The notes: generated from the sequence alone by a model not told the origin. Shown: positions 32,288 through 44,037, numbered from the stretch's first letter. The stretch: 64,000 bases of DNA from Curtobacterium salicis (GCF_011759505.1 NZ_JAAOYO010000003.1:372001-436000); one strand, 5' to 3'. Program-made: numbers and translations.

Positions 32288-33445
32288 TCAGTGTCGGGTG
32301 ACGACGACGAGCGTCAGGTCGGTCGCCGGGTCCCCCTCGGGCAGCAGCCCACGGAGGTGCGCGACCGCCGCCGACCCGTCCGGCTGCGCCGCGACCGCCG
32401 CGGCCAACGCCTCGGGCCCCTCGATCCCGGGAACCGTGGCCCACGCGTCGGAGGCCAGGACGAGCCGGTCCCCCGCCCGGAGATCGACCGTCACCGCGGA
32501 CCGCGCCGCGGCGGAACCGGACCCGAGCCCGATCGGCAGTGCGGCGGAGCGGACCGGGTGGACGCTGCCGTCGGCGCGGACGTGCACCGCGGTGCCGAGC
32601 CCGGCGTCGACCAGGTCGACGCGACCCGTCGTCGGGTCGAGCCGTGCGTGCACCAGCTCGGCCACCGCGTCCGCGACCCGGAGGTCGGGGGCGACCTGGG
32701 CCTCCAGTCCGGCGATCGCCTCGGTGATCGGGAGCGCGGTCCGCGCGGCCAGCGCGCCGCGGACGTCGGCCGCGAGGAGCGCCGAGACCCGTCCGGCGAC
32801 GACCGCGCCGACGGTCAGGTGCAGGGCGCCGTCCGCGGCGACCCGCCAGTCGGTGAGCCCGCCACCGCCGTCCGGACGCTGCACGGCGAGCGTCGCCACG
32901 TCGTGACCGGGGACGGCGAGGAGGTCCGGCACCAGTGCCTCGCGCACCTTCGCGAGCCGGTCGCGTTCCATCGCGTAGCCGAGTTCGCGTTCCGCCCAGC
33001 GGGCCAGGTCACGCAGCAGCGCGAGGTCGGTCGCCGAGAACGCGCGCGGCTGCGCGTCCATGATGCAGAGCGTGCCGACACGGGTGCCGTCGAGCATCGA
33101 CAGCGGAGCCCCGGCGTAGAAGCGGATGCCGTGCTCGGCGACGGCCGCGGTGTGCGCGAACCGCGGGTCGAGCGTCGTGTCCGGGATCACCATCGGTTCC
33201 GGCGTGAGCACCGTCGTGGCGCAGAACTGCTCGTTCGCCGGCACGCTCGTCCCCTGGTTCCAGCCGAAGGTCGACTGCGTGGTGACCAGGTCGTGGTGCA
33301 CGAGGTTGAGGAAGGTCAGCGGCACCCCGAACGCGTCGTGGGTCATCCGGGTGATCCGGTCGAACCGCTCCTCGGGGCCGGCGCCGAGGACGTCGAGTGC
33401 CTCGACCAGGGCCGTGCGGTGGTCGACGTCCTGCGGTGTGCTCAC
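32288..33445 (-). CDS. GAF domain protein with C-terminal PP2C/SpoIIE-like region
   Basis: The 385-residue protein has an N-terminal GAF domain ([20 protein letters not shown] to [17 protein letters not shown], about residues 25-160), a short linker helix and a SpoIIE-like phosphatase region to the end. The phosphatase motifs look altered: [14 protein letters not shown] stands where AGHPP is usual, and RLVLASDAW where LLLYTDG is usual. It may be a non-catalytic regulator of a partner-switch. The GTG start overlaps the ThuA stop by 4 bases. The GAF ligand is unknown. Confidence 0.8.
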   Translation of the reverse strand: MSTPQDVDHRTALVEALDVLGAGPEERFDRITRMTHDAFGVPLTFLNLVHHDLVTTQSTFGWNQGTSVPANEQFCATTVLTPEPMVIPDTTLDPRFAHTAAVAEHGIRFYAGAPLSMLDGTRVGTLCIMDAQPRAFSATDLALLRDLARWAERELGYAMERDRLAKVREALVPDLLAVPGHDVATLAVQRPDGGGGLTDWRVAADGALHLTVGAVVAGRVSALLAADVRGALAARTALPITEAIAGLEAQVAPDLRVADAVAELVHARLDPTTGRVDLVDAGLGTAVHVRADGSVHPVRSAALPIGLGSGSAAARSAVTVDLRAGDRLVLASDAWATVPGIEGPEALAAAVAAQPDGSAAVAHLRGLLPEGDPATDLTLVVVTRH

Positions 33446-34194
33446 CCCTCCTGTCTACGCGAACCGCCGTCCAGGAACCAGTCCCTCGGGTGGGGGTCGG
33501 CGGTCAGCTGCCGGCGCGGACCGGTCGGTGCCGCCCACTCGGCGGCGTTCGCCAGGACCCGCTGGATGTCGGGATGGTGGTACACGGGGTACTCCTGGTC
33601 GCCGGGCGAGAAGTAGAACACCCGGCCGAGCCCGCGGCGGTAGGCGACGCCGGAGCGGAACACCTCACCGCCGGCGAACGTCGACAGGAAGACCTCTTCG
33701 TCGGGGCGCGGGATGTCGAAGTACTCGCCGTACATCTCCTGGCGGTCGATGACGATCGGGTGCGGGACCCCGGCGGCGATCGGGTGCTCGGGTGCGATCG
33801 TCCAGACCAGCTCGCGCTCCCCGTCGTTGCGCCACTTGAGCGAACACGTCGTGCCCATCAGCCGGGTGAACGGCTTCGAGTAGTGGCCGGAGTGCAGCAC
33901 GACCAGGCCCATGCCGGCGTGCACGTGCCGGACGACGCGGTCCACGACCTCGTCGGCGACCTCGTCGTGGGCGATGTGCCCCCACCAGAACAGGACGTCG
34001 GTCGCGGCCAGGCGCTCCTCGCTCAGACCGTGTTCCGGTTCCTGGAGCGTGGCGGTCGTGACGGTGTGGGCGGAGGCGAGTCGTGCCTCCAGGCCGGCGG
34101 CGACCACGGTGTGGATGCCGTCGGGGTAGTGCTCGCGGACGGTCTCGTCACCGCGGGTCTCGTGGACGTTCTCGTTCCAGACGACGATGTTCAC
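33442..34194 (-). CDS. ThuA domain protein (trehalose utilisation type)
   Basis: The 250-residue class I glutamine-amidotransferase-like protein has [17 protein letters not shown] and the [20 protein letters not shown] core, which lacks the catalytic Cys of true amidotransferases. ThuA proteins take part in catabolism of trehalose and other disaccharides through 3-keto sugars, usually with a Gfo/Idh/MocA partner, and exactly such a gene lies upstream with a 4-base overlap. The start is GTG at 34194. Confidence 0.9.
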   Translation of the reverse strand: MNIVVWNENVHETRGDETVREHYPDGIHTVVAAGLEARLASAHTVTTATLQEPEHGLSEERLAATDVLFWWGHIAHDEVADEVVDRVVRHVHAGMGLVVLHSGHYSKPFTRLMGTTCSLKWRNDGERELVWTIAPEHPIAAGVPHPIVIDRQEMYGEYFDIPRPDEEVFLSTFAGGEVFRSGVAYRRGLGRVFYFSPGDQEYPVYHHPDIQRVLANAAEWAAPTGPRRQLTADPHPRDWFLDGGSRRQEG

Positions 34195-35309
34195 CGGACG
34201 ACCTCCACTTCGTGACCGGCCTGCGCGGAGGCGTAGACGGCGTCGACGACCCGGGTGCGGTGCAGCGCGAACTCACCGTGGTGGCCCTCGTGTGACCCCG
34301 AGCGGATGGTGGCGAGGAACTCCTCGATGACCCGCTGGTGGTGGCCGGCGGGGACGTGCACGGCGGGGCGGGTGACCGCGGGGACGCCGTCGATGTCGGA
34401 GTACAGCTCGACCGTGCCCTCGGTGGCGTAGTTCCGGACGAACAGACGGGCACCGCCGGTCGACCCGAGGAGCTCGACCTCGATGTCCTCGTCGTCCTTC
34501 GAGTACGACGCCCAGGACGCCTGCAGCTGCAGGCTCGAGCCGTCCTCGAAGCGCAGCAGGGCGTTGGCGAAGTCCTCGACGTCGAACGGGCGCCCGGTCG
34601 CACCGGAGACCGGTCCACCACCCGTGCTGCCACCACGGCCGGCGGTGCCGAGCTCGTTGTACGCGACGGCGCTGACGGCGACGACCCGGGGCTCACCCAT
34701 CAGGTACATCGCGATGTCGAGGACGTGCGAGCCGAGGTCGATGAGCGGCCCGCCACCGGCGGCGTCCTTGTTCGTGAACCACGACGTGATGCCGGGGATG
34801 CCGGCTCGTCGACGCCAGCTCGCGCGGGCGTGGTAGACGTGTCCGAGCGGCCCGTCCTGCCCGTCGACGGGGCGGACGTGGTCGGCCAGGAACTGCACGT
34901 CGGCACGGCGGCGGTGGTTGTAGGCGACCTCGAGCACGCGGTCGTTCGCGACGGCGGCGTCGACCATGGCCTGGGCCTCGGCGCCCGTGGTGGCGAGGGG
35001 CTTCTCGCAGAAGACGTGCTTGCCGCTCTCGAGCGCGGCGATCGCGATCGGTGCGTGCAGCGAGTTCGGCACCCCGATCGAGACGATGTCCAGGTCGTCC
35101 CGGGCGACCAGGTCCTGCCAGTCCGGTGACGTGTGCGGCACGTGGCGGGTCTCGGCGAGCTCGTGGAGCCGCTCGGTCTCCTTGCCTGCGAGCGCCACCA
35201 CCTCGGTGCCGGGGAGTGCGGTGTAGGCGTCGAGATGAGTCGTCCCGGCGAACCCGAGCCCGACCACCCCCACGCGCAGCGTCTTCGATGCGTCCGTCGT
35301 CTGCGACAT
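34191..35309 (-). CDS. Gfo/Idh/MocA family oxidoreductase (ThuB-like partner)
   Basis: The 372-residue protein has a Rossmann motif [19 protein letters not shown], the CEKPLATT segment with the family Lys, and a [15 protein letters not shown] helix carrying the catalytic Asp and His. It probably oxidises or reduces a keto-sugar intermediate together with the ThuA protein. The ATG at 35309 begins MSQTT; a GTG nine bases upstream is an equal candidate, and neither has a strong ribosome-binding site. It is the first gene of a three-gene overlapping unit. Confidence 0.9.
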   Translation of the reverse strand: MSQTTDASKTLRVGVVGLGFAGTTHLDAYTALPGTEVVALAGKETERLHELAETRHVPHTSPDWQDLVARDDLDIVSIGVPNSLHAPIAIAALESGKHVFCEKPLATTGAEAQAMVDAAVANDRVLEVAYNHRRRADVQFLADHVRPVDGQDGPLGHVYHARASWRRRAGIPGITSWFTNKDAAGGGPLIDLGSHVLDIAMYLMGEPRVVAVSAVAYNELGTAGRGGSTGGGPVSGATGRPFDVEDFANALLRFEDGSSLQLQASWASYSKDDEDIEVELLGSTGGARLFVRNYATEGTVELYSDIDGVPAVTRPAVHVPAGHHQRVIEEFLATIRSGSHEGHHGEFALHRTRVVDAVYASAQAGHEVEVVR

Positions 35310-35334
35310 GTCGACCACGCTACCGACAATCGGG

Positions 35335-35348
35335 TCGAATCGATACGA
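35335..35348. promoter_or_regulatory. possible LacI-type operator
   Basis: TCGAATCGATACGA is a near-palindrome centred on ATCGAT, about 26 bases upstream of the ThuB-like start. LacI-family operators often look like this. No LacI gene is present in the window. A longer inverted repeat, GCGCAGGT/ACCTGCGC (35401-35408 and 35435-35442), lies nearer the DUF4832 gene. Confidence 0.3.
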
Positions 35349-35462
35349 GGAACCGGTGCTGGTGTTTTCTGATCGTTTGACCTACCTTCAGATCACATTC
35401 GCGCAGGTTTCGCCACCAGGGGGTGTCGATCCACACCTGCGCCGAGGACAGGGGCTCGTCCG

Positions 35463-36902
35463 ATGCAGCACCGCACCATCACCACCGCCGCGCTCGCGGC
35501 CGTGATCGCACTCGCCGTACCGACCAACGCGTGGGCGTCGTCGTCACACAGCGACCACCATCCCGCGCCGACCAGCTCCACCGTGACCTACACGGCGAGC
35601 GACGCCGTCATCCCGAACCCCCAGCGCGGGTTCGACCACACCACCGAGACGCACTACCGCGCCGACGGCAGCGGGTACGTCCCGCTCGACCAGGCCACTC
35701 TCGAGGGCTACCGCGCCGACGGCGTCACCCAGATCGTCCGGGTGTTCTACATGGAGGCCTTCGTCGACCAGCGGCACCTCAGCCGCACCTGGCTCAAGCT
35801 GGTGCAGCACGACTACGACACGGCCCGTGCGGCCGGCGTCAGCGTGATCACCCGCTTCGCCTACGTCCAGGGCGGCGCCTACCCGTACTCGGCTCCGTAC
35901 GGCGACGCCGACCTGCCGACCGTGCTCGCGCACATCAAGCAGCTCACACCGGTCCTCCGCCGCAACGCCGACGTGATCCCGACCCTGCAGGAGGGCTTCA
36001 TCGGCCTCTGGGGTGAGGGGTACTACACCGACCACTTCGCCAGCGACCCGACCAACCCGGGCGTGCTGACCGACGCCGACAAGGACGCCCGACGTCAGGT
36101 CATCGCGGCCGAGCTCGCCGCCCTGCCGTCCAGCCGCTCGATCCAGGTCCGCACCATGCAGATGAAGCAGGACGCCCTCCGCACCACGTCCGGCACCGCC
36201 GGAGCGCTCACGCCGCAGCAGGCGCACGACGGGTCGGCGGCATCCCGCATCGGCCACCACAACGACTGCTTCCTCGCGTCCCCCGACGACTTCGGCACGT
36301 TCCTGACCGACCCGCTGTCGCTCGACCAGGACTACCTTGCCGCCGATTCGCGGTACGTCCCGGTCGGTGGTGAGACCTGCGCCGTGAACGCGCCGCGGTC
36401 CGAGTACCCGTCCGCCTCCGCCGAGATGGCGAAGTACCACTACAGCTACCTGAACCTCGACTACAACAAGGACGTCCTGTCGACCTGGGGTCAGGCCGGC
36501 ATGACCGACGCCGCGAAGAAGCTCGGCTACCGGTTCACGCTCACCTCGAGCACCGTGACCTCGGGCAAGCACGCTGCCGTGTCGGTGTCCGTCCGGAACG
36601 ACGGCTGGGCCGCGCCGTACAACCACCGACCGGTGCAGCTCGTGCTGACGAACGGCCACCGTCGGGTCACCGTGCCCGTGCGTGCCGACGCGTCCTCGTG
36701 GCAGCCCGGCACCACCGCGACCGTCACCGCGTCGCTCCGGAAGGTGCCGTCCGGCAAGTGGGACGTCGCACTCGCGATGCCCGCCGCCGAGCGGTCCGTC
36801 GCCCGTGACCCGGCGTTCGCGATCCAGACCGCGAACGTCGGCACCTGGGACGCCGAGGCCGGCGTCAACGAGCTCGGGCAGGTGGTGACCGTCCGTCGCT
36901 GA
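35463..36902 (+). CDS. secreted DUF4874/DUF4832 protein
   Basis: The 479-residue precursor has a signal peptide over residues 1-26 (ending TNAWA). The DUF4874 part follows (NPQRGFDHTTETHYR; RVFYMEAFVDQ; GVSVITRFAYVQGG; LQEGFIGLWGEGYYTDHF), a TIM-barrel-like fold. The DUF4832 part comes after (IGHHNDCFLASPDDFGTF; MAKYHYSYLNLDYN), and the end is a beta-sandwich-like SVSVRNDGWAAPYNHRPVQL domain. These proteins look like glycoside-hydrolase-related secreted enzymes with no settled activity. It is single, with a strong terminator after it. Confidence 0.88.
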   Translation: MQHRTITTAALAAVIALAVPTNAWASSSHSDHHPAPTSSTVTYTASDAVIPNPQRGFDHTTETHYRADGSGYVPLDQATLEGYRADGVTQIVRVFYMEAFVDQRHLSRTWLKLVQHDYDTARAAGVSVITRFAYVQGGAYPYSAPYGDADLPTVLAHIKQLTPVLRRNADVIPTLQEGFIGLWGEGYYTDHFASDPTNPGVLTDADKDARRQVIAAELAALPSSRSIQVRTMQMKQDALRTTSGTAGALTPQQAHDGSAASRIGHHNDCFLASPDDFGTFLTDPLSLDQDYLAADSRYVPVGGETCAVNAPRSEYPSASAEMAKYHYSYLNLDYNKDVLSTWGQAGMTDAAKKLGYRFTLTSSTVTSGKHAAVSVSVRNDGWAAPYNHRPVQLVLTNGHRRVTVPVRADASSWQPGTTATVTASLRKVPSGKWDVALAMPAAERSVARDPAFAIQTANVGTWDAEAGVNELGQVVTVRR

Positions 36903-36927
36903 CGCGGACCGCCGAACGACGCAGACA

Positions 36928-36959
36928 GGACGCCCCGGACCCATCCGTCCGGGGCGTCC
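36928..36959 (+). terminator. terminator after the DUF4832 gene
   Basis: GGACGCCCCGGAC (36928-36940) and its complement (36947-36959) give a 13-bp perfect stem with a 6-base loop, 25 bases past the stop. Confidence 0.85.
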
Positions 36960-37026
36960 CGTCGTGTGGCTGTCGTCCGGCAGTCGTGCACGCGTCTTCC
37001 ACCCGGAGTCCGCCACGATGGAGGCC

Positions 37027-37485
37027 ATGACCCCTCGATCCCTGTTCCGCGGCCTGGCGATCGCCGAACTCGTGACCTGGACCCTGCTGCTGGTCGGCAT
37101 GCTGCTGGAGTACGGCCTCGGTGCCGGTGACTGGCCCGTCCGGGTCGGCGGTGGCGTGCACGGCTTCGTGTTCCTGGCGTACCTCGTCGTCACGACGGTC
37201 GTCGCGGTGAACCAGCGGTGGTCGTTCGGCGCGACGGTGCTCGGCTGGGTGAGTGCGATCGTGCCGTACACGACGCTGCCGTTCGAGGTCGGCGTCGCCC
37301 GCCGCGGCATGCTCGACGGTGGGTGGCGTCGCGGCCCCGAGGCCGGGGAGCGCCCGGGTCCGCTCGACCGGCTGCTCTTCGTCGTGGTGGCGCACCCGTT
37401 CCTGGCTGCGGCGGTCGGGGTGGTCCTGGTGGCGCTCGTCTTCGTGGTGCTGCTGACGATCGGCCCGCCGGTCCCGTCGCGCTGA
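37027..37485 (+). CDS. DUF3817 membrane protein
   Basis: The 152-residue membrane protein opens with PRSLFRGLAIAELVTWTLLL and has a conserved GGGVHGFVFLAYLVVTTVVA segment, the usual features of DUF3817. It has three or four membrane segments in all; the last is VGVVLVALVFVVLLTIGPPV. The function is unknown. The ATG at 37027 fits the family start; one at 37018 is possible. It converges on the isocitrate dehydrogenase gene, with a 46-base palindrome between. Confidence 0.85.
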   Translation: MTPRSLFRGLAIAELVTWTLLLVGMLLEYGLGAGDWPVRVGGGVHGFVFLAYLVVTTVVAVNQRWSFGATVLGWVSAIVPYTTLPFEVGVARRGMLDGGWRRGPEAGERPGPLDRLLFVVVAHPFLAAAVGVVLVALVFVVLLTIGPPVPSR

Positions 37486-37524
37486 CGGGTCGCGACCGGT
37501 CTGGTCGGGCGGGCAGCACCACAG

Positions 37525-37570
37525 ACGGACGGGAGGCCCGGTGCCAGCTGGCACCGGGCCTCCCGTCCGT
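37525..37570. repeat. ACGGGAGGC palindrome, copy 4 (perfect, 46 bases)
   Basis: Arms of 23 bases (37525-37547 and 37548-37570) pair without any mismatch or spacer, centred on CAGCTG. The element lies between two convergent genes, 14 bases past the isocitrate dehydrogenase stop, and can end transcripts from both sides. Confidence 0.9.
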
Positions 37571-37584
37571 GGTGGGGTCGCGCG

Positions 37585-39795
<2,211 letters not shown>

Positions 39796-39946
39796 GCTGG
39801 CGGGTACTCCCTTGTTCGCGCGGTCCGTGCCCCCCACGCTACTCGCGGCGTGAGATGTCTCGACATCAAGATACCGGTCCTGTGGACGAGCACCAGTGCC
39901 GGGCGGACCTGTGGAGGAAGGGCCCAGCCGCAGGGGGACGGATCGC

Positions 39947-40435
39947 TCAGACCGTCAGACGGAACACCCGGAGACCGGCGGCACGGAGACCCGCCGTCCC
40001 GAGCCGGGTGCGCAGGTTGCGGAAGGGCCGGCGGAACCCCGACCAGGCCGTCGCCGCACCGAGCTGGTGCAGGACCTCGGCCGTGAGGGCGCGTTCCAGC
40101 TTCGGTGCGAGCCGCGTCGCCCGCGAGACGGTGATGACGATGCGCACGGCACCTGGTCGGAGCAGGGGTTGGATCAGCTCCGCCGCCTCCTGGGCGCGGT
40201 GGAAGGCCGGGTCGTCGCCCGGACGGCGGATCGCGATGACGGCGAGCTCCGCGTCCGCGGTCTCGTGCAGCTCCGGCACGTCGTCGACACCGACGACGTG
40301 CATCCGCGCTGCGTCCACACCGGCTCGGACGGCTGCCACCCGGAGGACCGGGAGCAGGTCCTGGGTGCCGGCGAGCACGACCTCCGCCGACCGGAGGTCG
40401 ATGGGTTCGTGCCGCTCCCGCGGCGATCGGGCCAT
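39947..40435 (-). CDS. hypothetical protein
   Basis: The 162-residue protein has alternating strands and helices ([60 protein letters not shown]), suggestive of an alpha/beta fold, and a very basic C terminus ([20 protein letters not shown]). I recognise no family or active-site motif. Codon use is normal and the ATG at 40435 is clear. The gaps either side (about 150 bases each) hold no clear signal. Confidence 0.65.
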   Translation of the reverse strand: MARSPRERHEPIDLRSAEVVLAGTQDLLPVLRVAAVRAGVDAARMHVVGVDDVPELHETADAELAVIAIRRPGDDPAFHRAQEAAELIQPLLRPGAVRIVITVSRATRLAPKLERALTAEVLHQLGAATAWSGFRRPFRNLRTRLGTAGLRAAGLRVFRLTV

Positions 40436-40582
40436 GAGGGGTCCTCTCCGTCGCTTCCCCCGACACTACTGATCCCCGGCCGGGAGGGACGGATCCCGTC
40501 GTTCCGCGCGCCGACGACCGCAGGTGGCCGCGGAACACGGGGCTGTACAACCGGACAGCTTCGTGCAGAATGGGCTCCGGCC

Positions 40583-41545
40583 ATGACTCCCCCAGATGCA
40601 GACCACCCCAGCAGCACGCCCGTCGTGCACCTGACGCGTCGTGCTGCCCTGGCGGCGGAACGGGCCGAGCAGGCCGCCGCGTCGACGCCGCGCCCCCGAG
40701 CGCCACGACCGGCTCCCGTTCCGACCCCGCTCGTCACGGCCCCCACCGTCCCGACCCCGGCCGCCGTGCACGCCGACACCCGCATCCGCCGGGTCCCGCG
40801 CCGCGCGGTCGCGATCGCCAGCACCGCACCCGCCGCCGCCGGCCGGCGCTCCGGTCGCGGGGTCCGCGCCAGCCGCCTCACCCTGACCAGCGCCGCCGCC
40901 GCACTCGCGATGTTCGGCGCCGCCGCGATGCCCGCCCACGCCAGCACCGGACCGTCCTCCGCGATCTCGACCCTCGCCCCGGCCGTCAGCACGCAGGACT
41001 TCGCCGTCACGCAGGTGGCACTGCCGAGCACCTCACGCGACGGCTTCACGGTCGGTGGCGGGGTCGCGTCGACGAAGGCCGGGGCCGTGGTGGCCGGCGA
41101 GACCGTGACCTACGGCGGCGACGTCCGCTCGCCCTTCCCGGGCCCGGTCCGGATGAGCTCCGGCTTCGGCTACCGCACCGCGCCGTGCGGTGCGTGCTCG
41201 TCCCTGCACCAGGGGCTCGACTTCAACCCGGGCATGGGTGCTCCGATCGGCGCCGTGGCCGCGGGCACCGTCCGGGTCGCGGGCACGTACTTCTCGTACG
41301 GCGAGACCGTGGTCATCGACCACCAGGTGGACGGCCGGAAGGTCTCGACCCTGTACGGCCACATGATCCCCGGGTCGTCGCCGCTCGAGGTCGGCGACCG
41401 CGTGGAGCCCGGCCAGTTCATCGGCAGCGTCGGGTCCTCCGGGGTCTCGACCGGGGCGCACCTGCACCTCGAGGTCCTCATGGACGGCACCCTGCCGGTC
41501 GACCCGGCCGCCTGGCTCGCCGCACACACCGGCCGCGCCCTCTAG
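40583..41545 (+). CDS. M23 family metallopeptidase
   Basis: The 320-residue protein has a Pro/Ala-rich cytoplasmic N terminus, one hydrophobic segment at about residues 100-122 (LTLTSAAAALAMFGAAAMPA, possible signal/anchor ending AHAS) and a C-terminal LytM/M23 domain. The domain carries the zinc motifs HQGLDFNPG and HLHLEV and the GFGYRTAPCGACSSLHQG lead-in. It is probably exported to cut peptidoglycan cross-links during growth or division. The unusually late membrane segment may mean the true start lies further in. Confidence 0.9.
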   Translation: MTPPDADHPSSTPVVHLTRRAALAAERAEQAAASTPRPRAPRPAPVPTPLVTAPTVPTPAAVHADTRIRRVPRRAVAIASTAPAAAGRRSGRGVRASRLTLTSAAAALAMFGAAAMPAHASTGPSSAISTLAPAVSTQDFAVTQVALPSTSRDGFTVGGGVASTKAGAVVAGETVTYGGDVRSPFPGPVRMSSGFGYRTAPCGACSSLHQGLDFNPGMGAPIGAVAAGTVRVAGTYFSYGETVVIDHQVDGRKVSTLYGHMIPGSSPLEVGDRVEPGQFIGSVGSSGVSTGAHLHLEVLMDGTLPVDPAAWLAAHTGRAL

Positions 41546-41587
41546 CCGGAGCGCATCCGGCAGCGCCGCGCCGCGGCGACCCGACGA

Positions 41588-41632
41588 CGGACGGGAGGCG
41601 CGCCTCCGGACCGGTGCCGGGCCTCCCGTCCG
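41588..41632 (+). repeat. ACGGGAGGC palindrome, copy 5
   Basis: CGGACGGGAGGC (41588-41599) pairs with GCCTCCCGTCCG (41621-41632); the middle is degenerate. It lies 42 bases after the M23 gene stop and 44 bases before the next start, probably acting as a terminator. Confidence 0.8.
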
Positions 41633-41676
41633 ACGGTCCGCAGCCGGGCACACCGGCGGACACGTAGCCTGGGGAC

Positions 41677-42585
41677 ATGGGTATCGACGTCCGCAACGAG
41701 ATCCGCGACTTCCTGTCCAGCCGCCGAGCGCGTCTCACCCCGGACCAGGCCGGCATGCCGTCGTTCGGCGGGGGCACCCGCCGCGTCCCCGGACTCCGTC
41801 GGCACGAGGTCGCGATGCTCGCCGGCGTCAGCGTCGACTACTACACACGACTCGAACGCGGCACGCTCAAGGGCGTCTCCGAGGGTGTGCTCGACGGTCT
41901 CGCCACCGCCCTGCAGCTGGACGAGGCGGAGCGTGCACACCTGGCGGACCTCGCGCACCTGGCGAACTCCGGCGTGAAGACCACCCACCGTGCGGTGCCG
42001 ACGTCGGTGCGGCCCGCGGTGCAGCGCCTGCTCGACGCGATCACCGGCGCCCCGGCCTGGGTGCGCAACGAACGGCTCGACATCGTCGCCGCGAACACCC
42101 TCGGCCACGCGCTCTACGCGCCGGTCTTCGCCGGTGCCGGACGCCCGGTGAACACGGCGCGCTTCGCGTTCCTCGACCCCGCGGCCCGCGACTTCTTCCC
42201 CCGGTGGGAGCAGACCGCCCGCGACGCCGTGGCCGTCCTCCGCACGACCGCGGCCTCGAACCCGTGCGAGCCCGGACTCATGACGCTGGTGAGCGAGCTC
42301 TCGGCGAAGAGCGAGGAGTTCCGCACCTGGTGGGCCGAGCACGACGTCCACGTGCACCGCTCCGGCCGGAAGCACCTGCACCACCCGATCGTCGGCGACC
42401 TCGAGCTGACGTTCGAGGCGCTCGACCTGGTCGCCGATCCGGGTCTGACGGTGTTCACCTACGGCGCCGACGCCGGGTCGGAGTCCGAGCGGTCCCTGTC
42501 GCTCCTCGGCACGTGGGCCGCCACCGAGCTCGCTGAGCAGCGGGCCGCGGCACGTTCGCCGGAGTCGGTCGACCAGGTCGACTGA
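41677..42585 (+). CDS. helix-turn-helix regulator with MmyB-like ligand domain
   Basis: The 302-residue protein has an XRE-type helix-turn-helix (GLRRHEVAMLAGVSVDYYTR, about residues 38-57) followed by the MmyB-like domain (PAWVRNERLDIVAANTLGHA; TARFAFLDPAARDFFPRWEQ; HHPIVGDLELTFEALDLV). Such proteins usually repress a nearby reductase or dehydrogenase gene; here the aldo/keto reductases at 44118 and 46972 are candidates, though neither is adjacent. The start is the ATG directly before VRNEIRDFLSSRRARL, the standard family opening. Confidence 0.92.
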   Translation: MGIDVRNEIRDFLSSRRARLTPDQAGMPSFGGGTRRVPGLRRHEVAMLAGVSVDYYTRLERGTLKGVSEGVLDGLATALQLDEAERAHLADLAHLANSGVKTTHRAVPTSVRPAVQRLLDAITGAPAWVRNERLDIVAANTLGHALYAPVFAGAGRPVNTARFAFLDPAARDFFPRWEQTARDAVAVLRTTAASNPCEPGLMTLVSELSAKSEEFRTWWAEHDVHVHRSGRKHLHHPIVGDLELTFEALDLVADPGLTVFTYGADAGSESERSLSLLGTWAATELAEQRAAARSPESVDQVD

Positions 42586-42648
42586 GGCCGACCGGGATCG
42601 ACTTCGTCAGTCCGGGTGCCGCCGACGTCCCCGCCGTAGGCTGACGGC

Positions 42649-43383
42649 GTGACGAGGACTGCGGACGGACCGGCCGGCGACGCCGAGCACGGCAGGATCG
42701 ACGGCACCGTCGACGGCTCGTCCCGCCATCGTCGCCCGGAGCCCGTCTTCGAGCGGGCGATCCGGGTGGCGCTCGGGCAGGCCGACACCGTCCTCCACCT
42801 CAGCGCCGGTGCCGGAGCCGTGTCGTACGAGCCGCGCGACCGGGACGTCACCGCCGTCGAGCCCGCCGCCGGCGCACTGCCCTTCGCGGACGGGTCCTTC
42901 GACGCCGCCTCGTCGGCTTTCTCGCTGCCGGTGTGGCCCGATCTCGATCGAGGTCTCGCCGAGGTCCGACGGGTCACCCGCGGCCCCGTCGTCCTGCTCA
43001 CCCGTGACCCCGCACGCATCGCGGACCACTGGCTCGCCGAGTACACCCCCGAGGTCCTGGCACGCGAGGCCCGACGGTGGCCGACACTCGAGCGCGTCGC
43101 CGACGCCCTGGGCGGCCAGGTGACGACGACCCGGGTCCCGATCCCCTTCACGTGTGTCGACGGGTTCTCCGAGGCGTACTACGCGCGGCCCGAACGGCTC
43201 CTCGACGCCGGTGCCCGTCGCGCCGACCCGGCGTGGGGTGCCGTCGACGAGATGACCGCCGCCCGGTCGGTCGCCGCCCTCCGCTCCGCCATCGAGGACG
43301 GCTCGTGGGACGCCCGGCACGGACGGCTCCGCGTGCAGCCGTCGTACCAGGGCTCGCTGGTGCTCGTCGTCGCCCAGCCGTAG
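42649..43383 (+). CDS. class I SAM-dependent methyltransferase-like protein
   Basis: The 244-residue protein has the PFADGSFDAASSAFSLPVWP (motif II/III) pattern of UbiE/ArsM-like methyltransferases and an ADTVLHLSAGAGAVSYEP segment in place of the usual glycine-rich motif I (DxGxGxG). The altered motif I leaves activity in doubt, though small-molecule methylation is the best guess. The GTG at 42649 is the start. It follows the MmyB-type regulator by 63 bases and may be in one unit with it. Confidence 0.78.
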   Translation: MTRTADGPAGDAEHGRIDGTVDGSSRHRRPEPVFERAIRVALGQADTVLHLSAGAGAVSYEPRDRDVTAVEPAAGALPFADGSFDAASSAFSLPVWPDLDRGLAEVRRVTRGPVVLLTRDPARIADHWLAEYTPEVLAREARRWPTLERVADALGGQVTTTRVPIPFTCVDGFSEAYYARPERLLDAGARRADPAWGAVDEMTAARSVAALRSAIEDGSWDARHGRLRVQPSYQGSLVLVVAQP

Positions 43384-43452
43384 GGTGCTGGTGTGAGCAA
43401 CCGTTCCGAGGAGGTCGTCGGCGCCTGCGCCGGCATCAGGGCCTGACGCCCC

Positions 43453-43474
43453 CGCCGTGTCGTCCGACACGGCG
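43453..43474 (+). promoter_or_regulatory. hairpin in the FBP-gene leader
   Basis: CGCCGTGTC (43453-43461), loop GTCC, GACACGGCG (43466-43474). It lies after the methyltransferase gene and a possible 17-codon reading frame (43393-43446), and 76 bases before the FBP-domain gene. It is either a terminator for the upstream gene or a leader element. Confidence 0.45.
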
Positions 43475-43550
43475 TCGTCGTCGACCCCTCCCGAACGAAC
43501 CGCACCCTGGACGCACACTGCTGCGCCGGTGCCAGAACGACAGGTCCACC

Positions 43551-44030
43551 ATGCTCCCGATCACCGTCGAGGCCCTCCGCGCCTCGTTCGTCAACGCCTC
43601 CCGCCGCGAGGTCACCGAGATGACCGTCCCCGACCTCGACGCCGTCGACTGGGACGGCCTGACCTTCCTGGGGTGGCGTGACCCGAAGACCCCGCGCCGT
43701 GCCTACGCCGTCGTCCCGACGCTCGACGGCGACCTCGTCGGCATCGTGTTGCGGCAGGCCGAGGTGTCACCCCGCTCCCGTGCCCAGTGCTCGTGGTGCC
43801 AGGACGTCAAGCTGCCGAACGACGTCGTGTTCTCCAGCGCCAAGCGCTCCGGGCCGGCCGGACGGAAGGGCGACACCGTCGGCACGCTCGTCTGCCAGGA
43901 CTTCCAGTGTTCGCGGAACGTCCGGAGGACCCCGCCGCCGGCGTACGAGGGCTACGACGTCGAAGCGGCGCGCCTCCAGCGGATGGAGGACCTGCAGCTG
44001 CGCGTCGCAGCCTTCGCCACCGAGGTCTGA
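43551..44030 (+). CDS. FBP domain protein (EF-G-binding zinc finger)
   Basis: The 159-residue protein has four cysteines in a treble-clef pattern, CSWCQD and CQDFQCSRNVRR, as in the C-terminal domain of FusB/FusC-type elongation-factor-G-binding proteins. Those rescue ribosomes stalled by fusidic acid. Chromosomal FBP proteins of actinobacteria are widespread and their normal role is probably in EF-G recycling. The ATG at 43551 gives a full-length domain (LPITVEALRASFVNASRREV). A very long palindrome follows. Confidence 0.9.
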   Translation: MLPITVEALRASFVNASRREVTEMTVPDLDAVDWDGLTFLGWRDPKTPRRAYAVVPTLDGDLVGIVLRQAEVSPRSRAQCSWCQDVKLPNDVVFSSAKRSGPAGRKGDTVGTLVCQDFQCSRNVRRTPPPAYEGYDVEAARLQRMEDLQLRVAAFATEV

Positions 44031-44037
44031 GCGGAGC

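Noticed and set aside
30998..33616. 872-codon plus-strand frame
   Set aside because: It is antisense to the phosphotransferase, GAF and ThuA genes and its composition is Arg/Gly/Val repeats without motifs.
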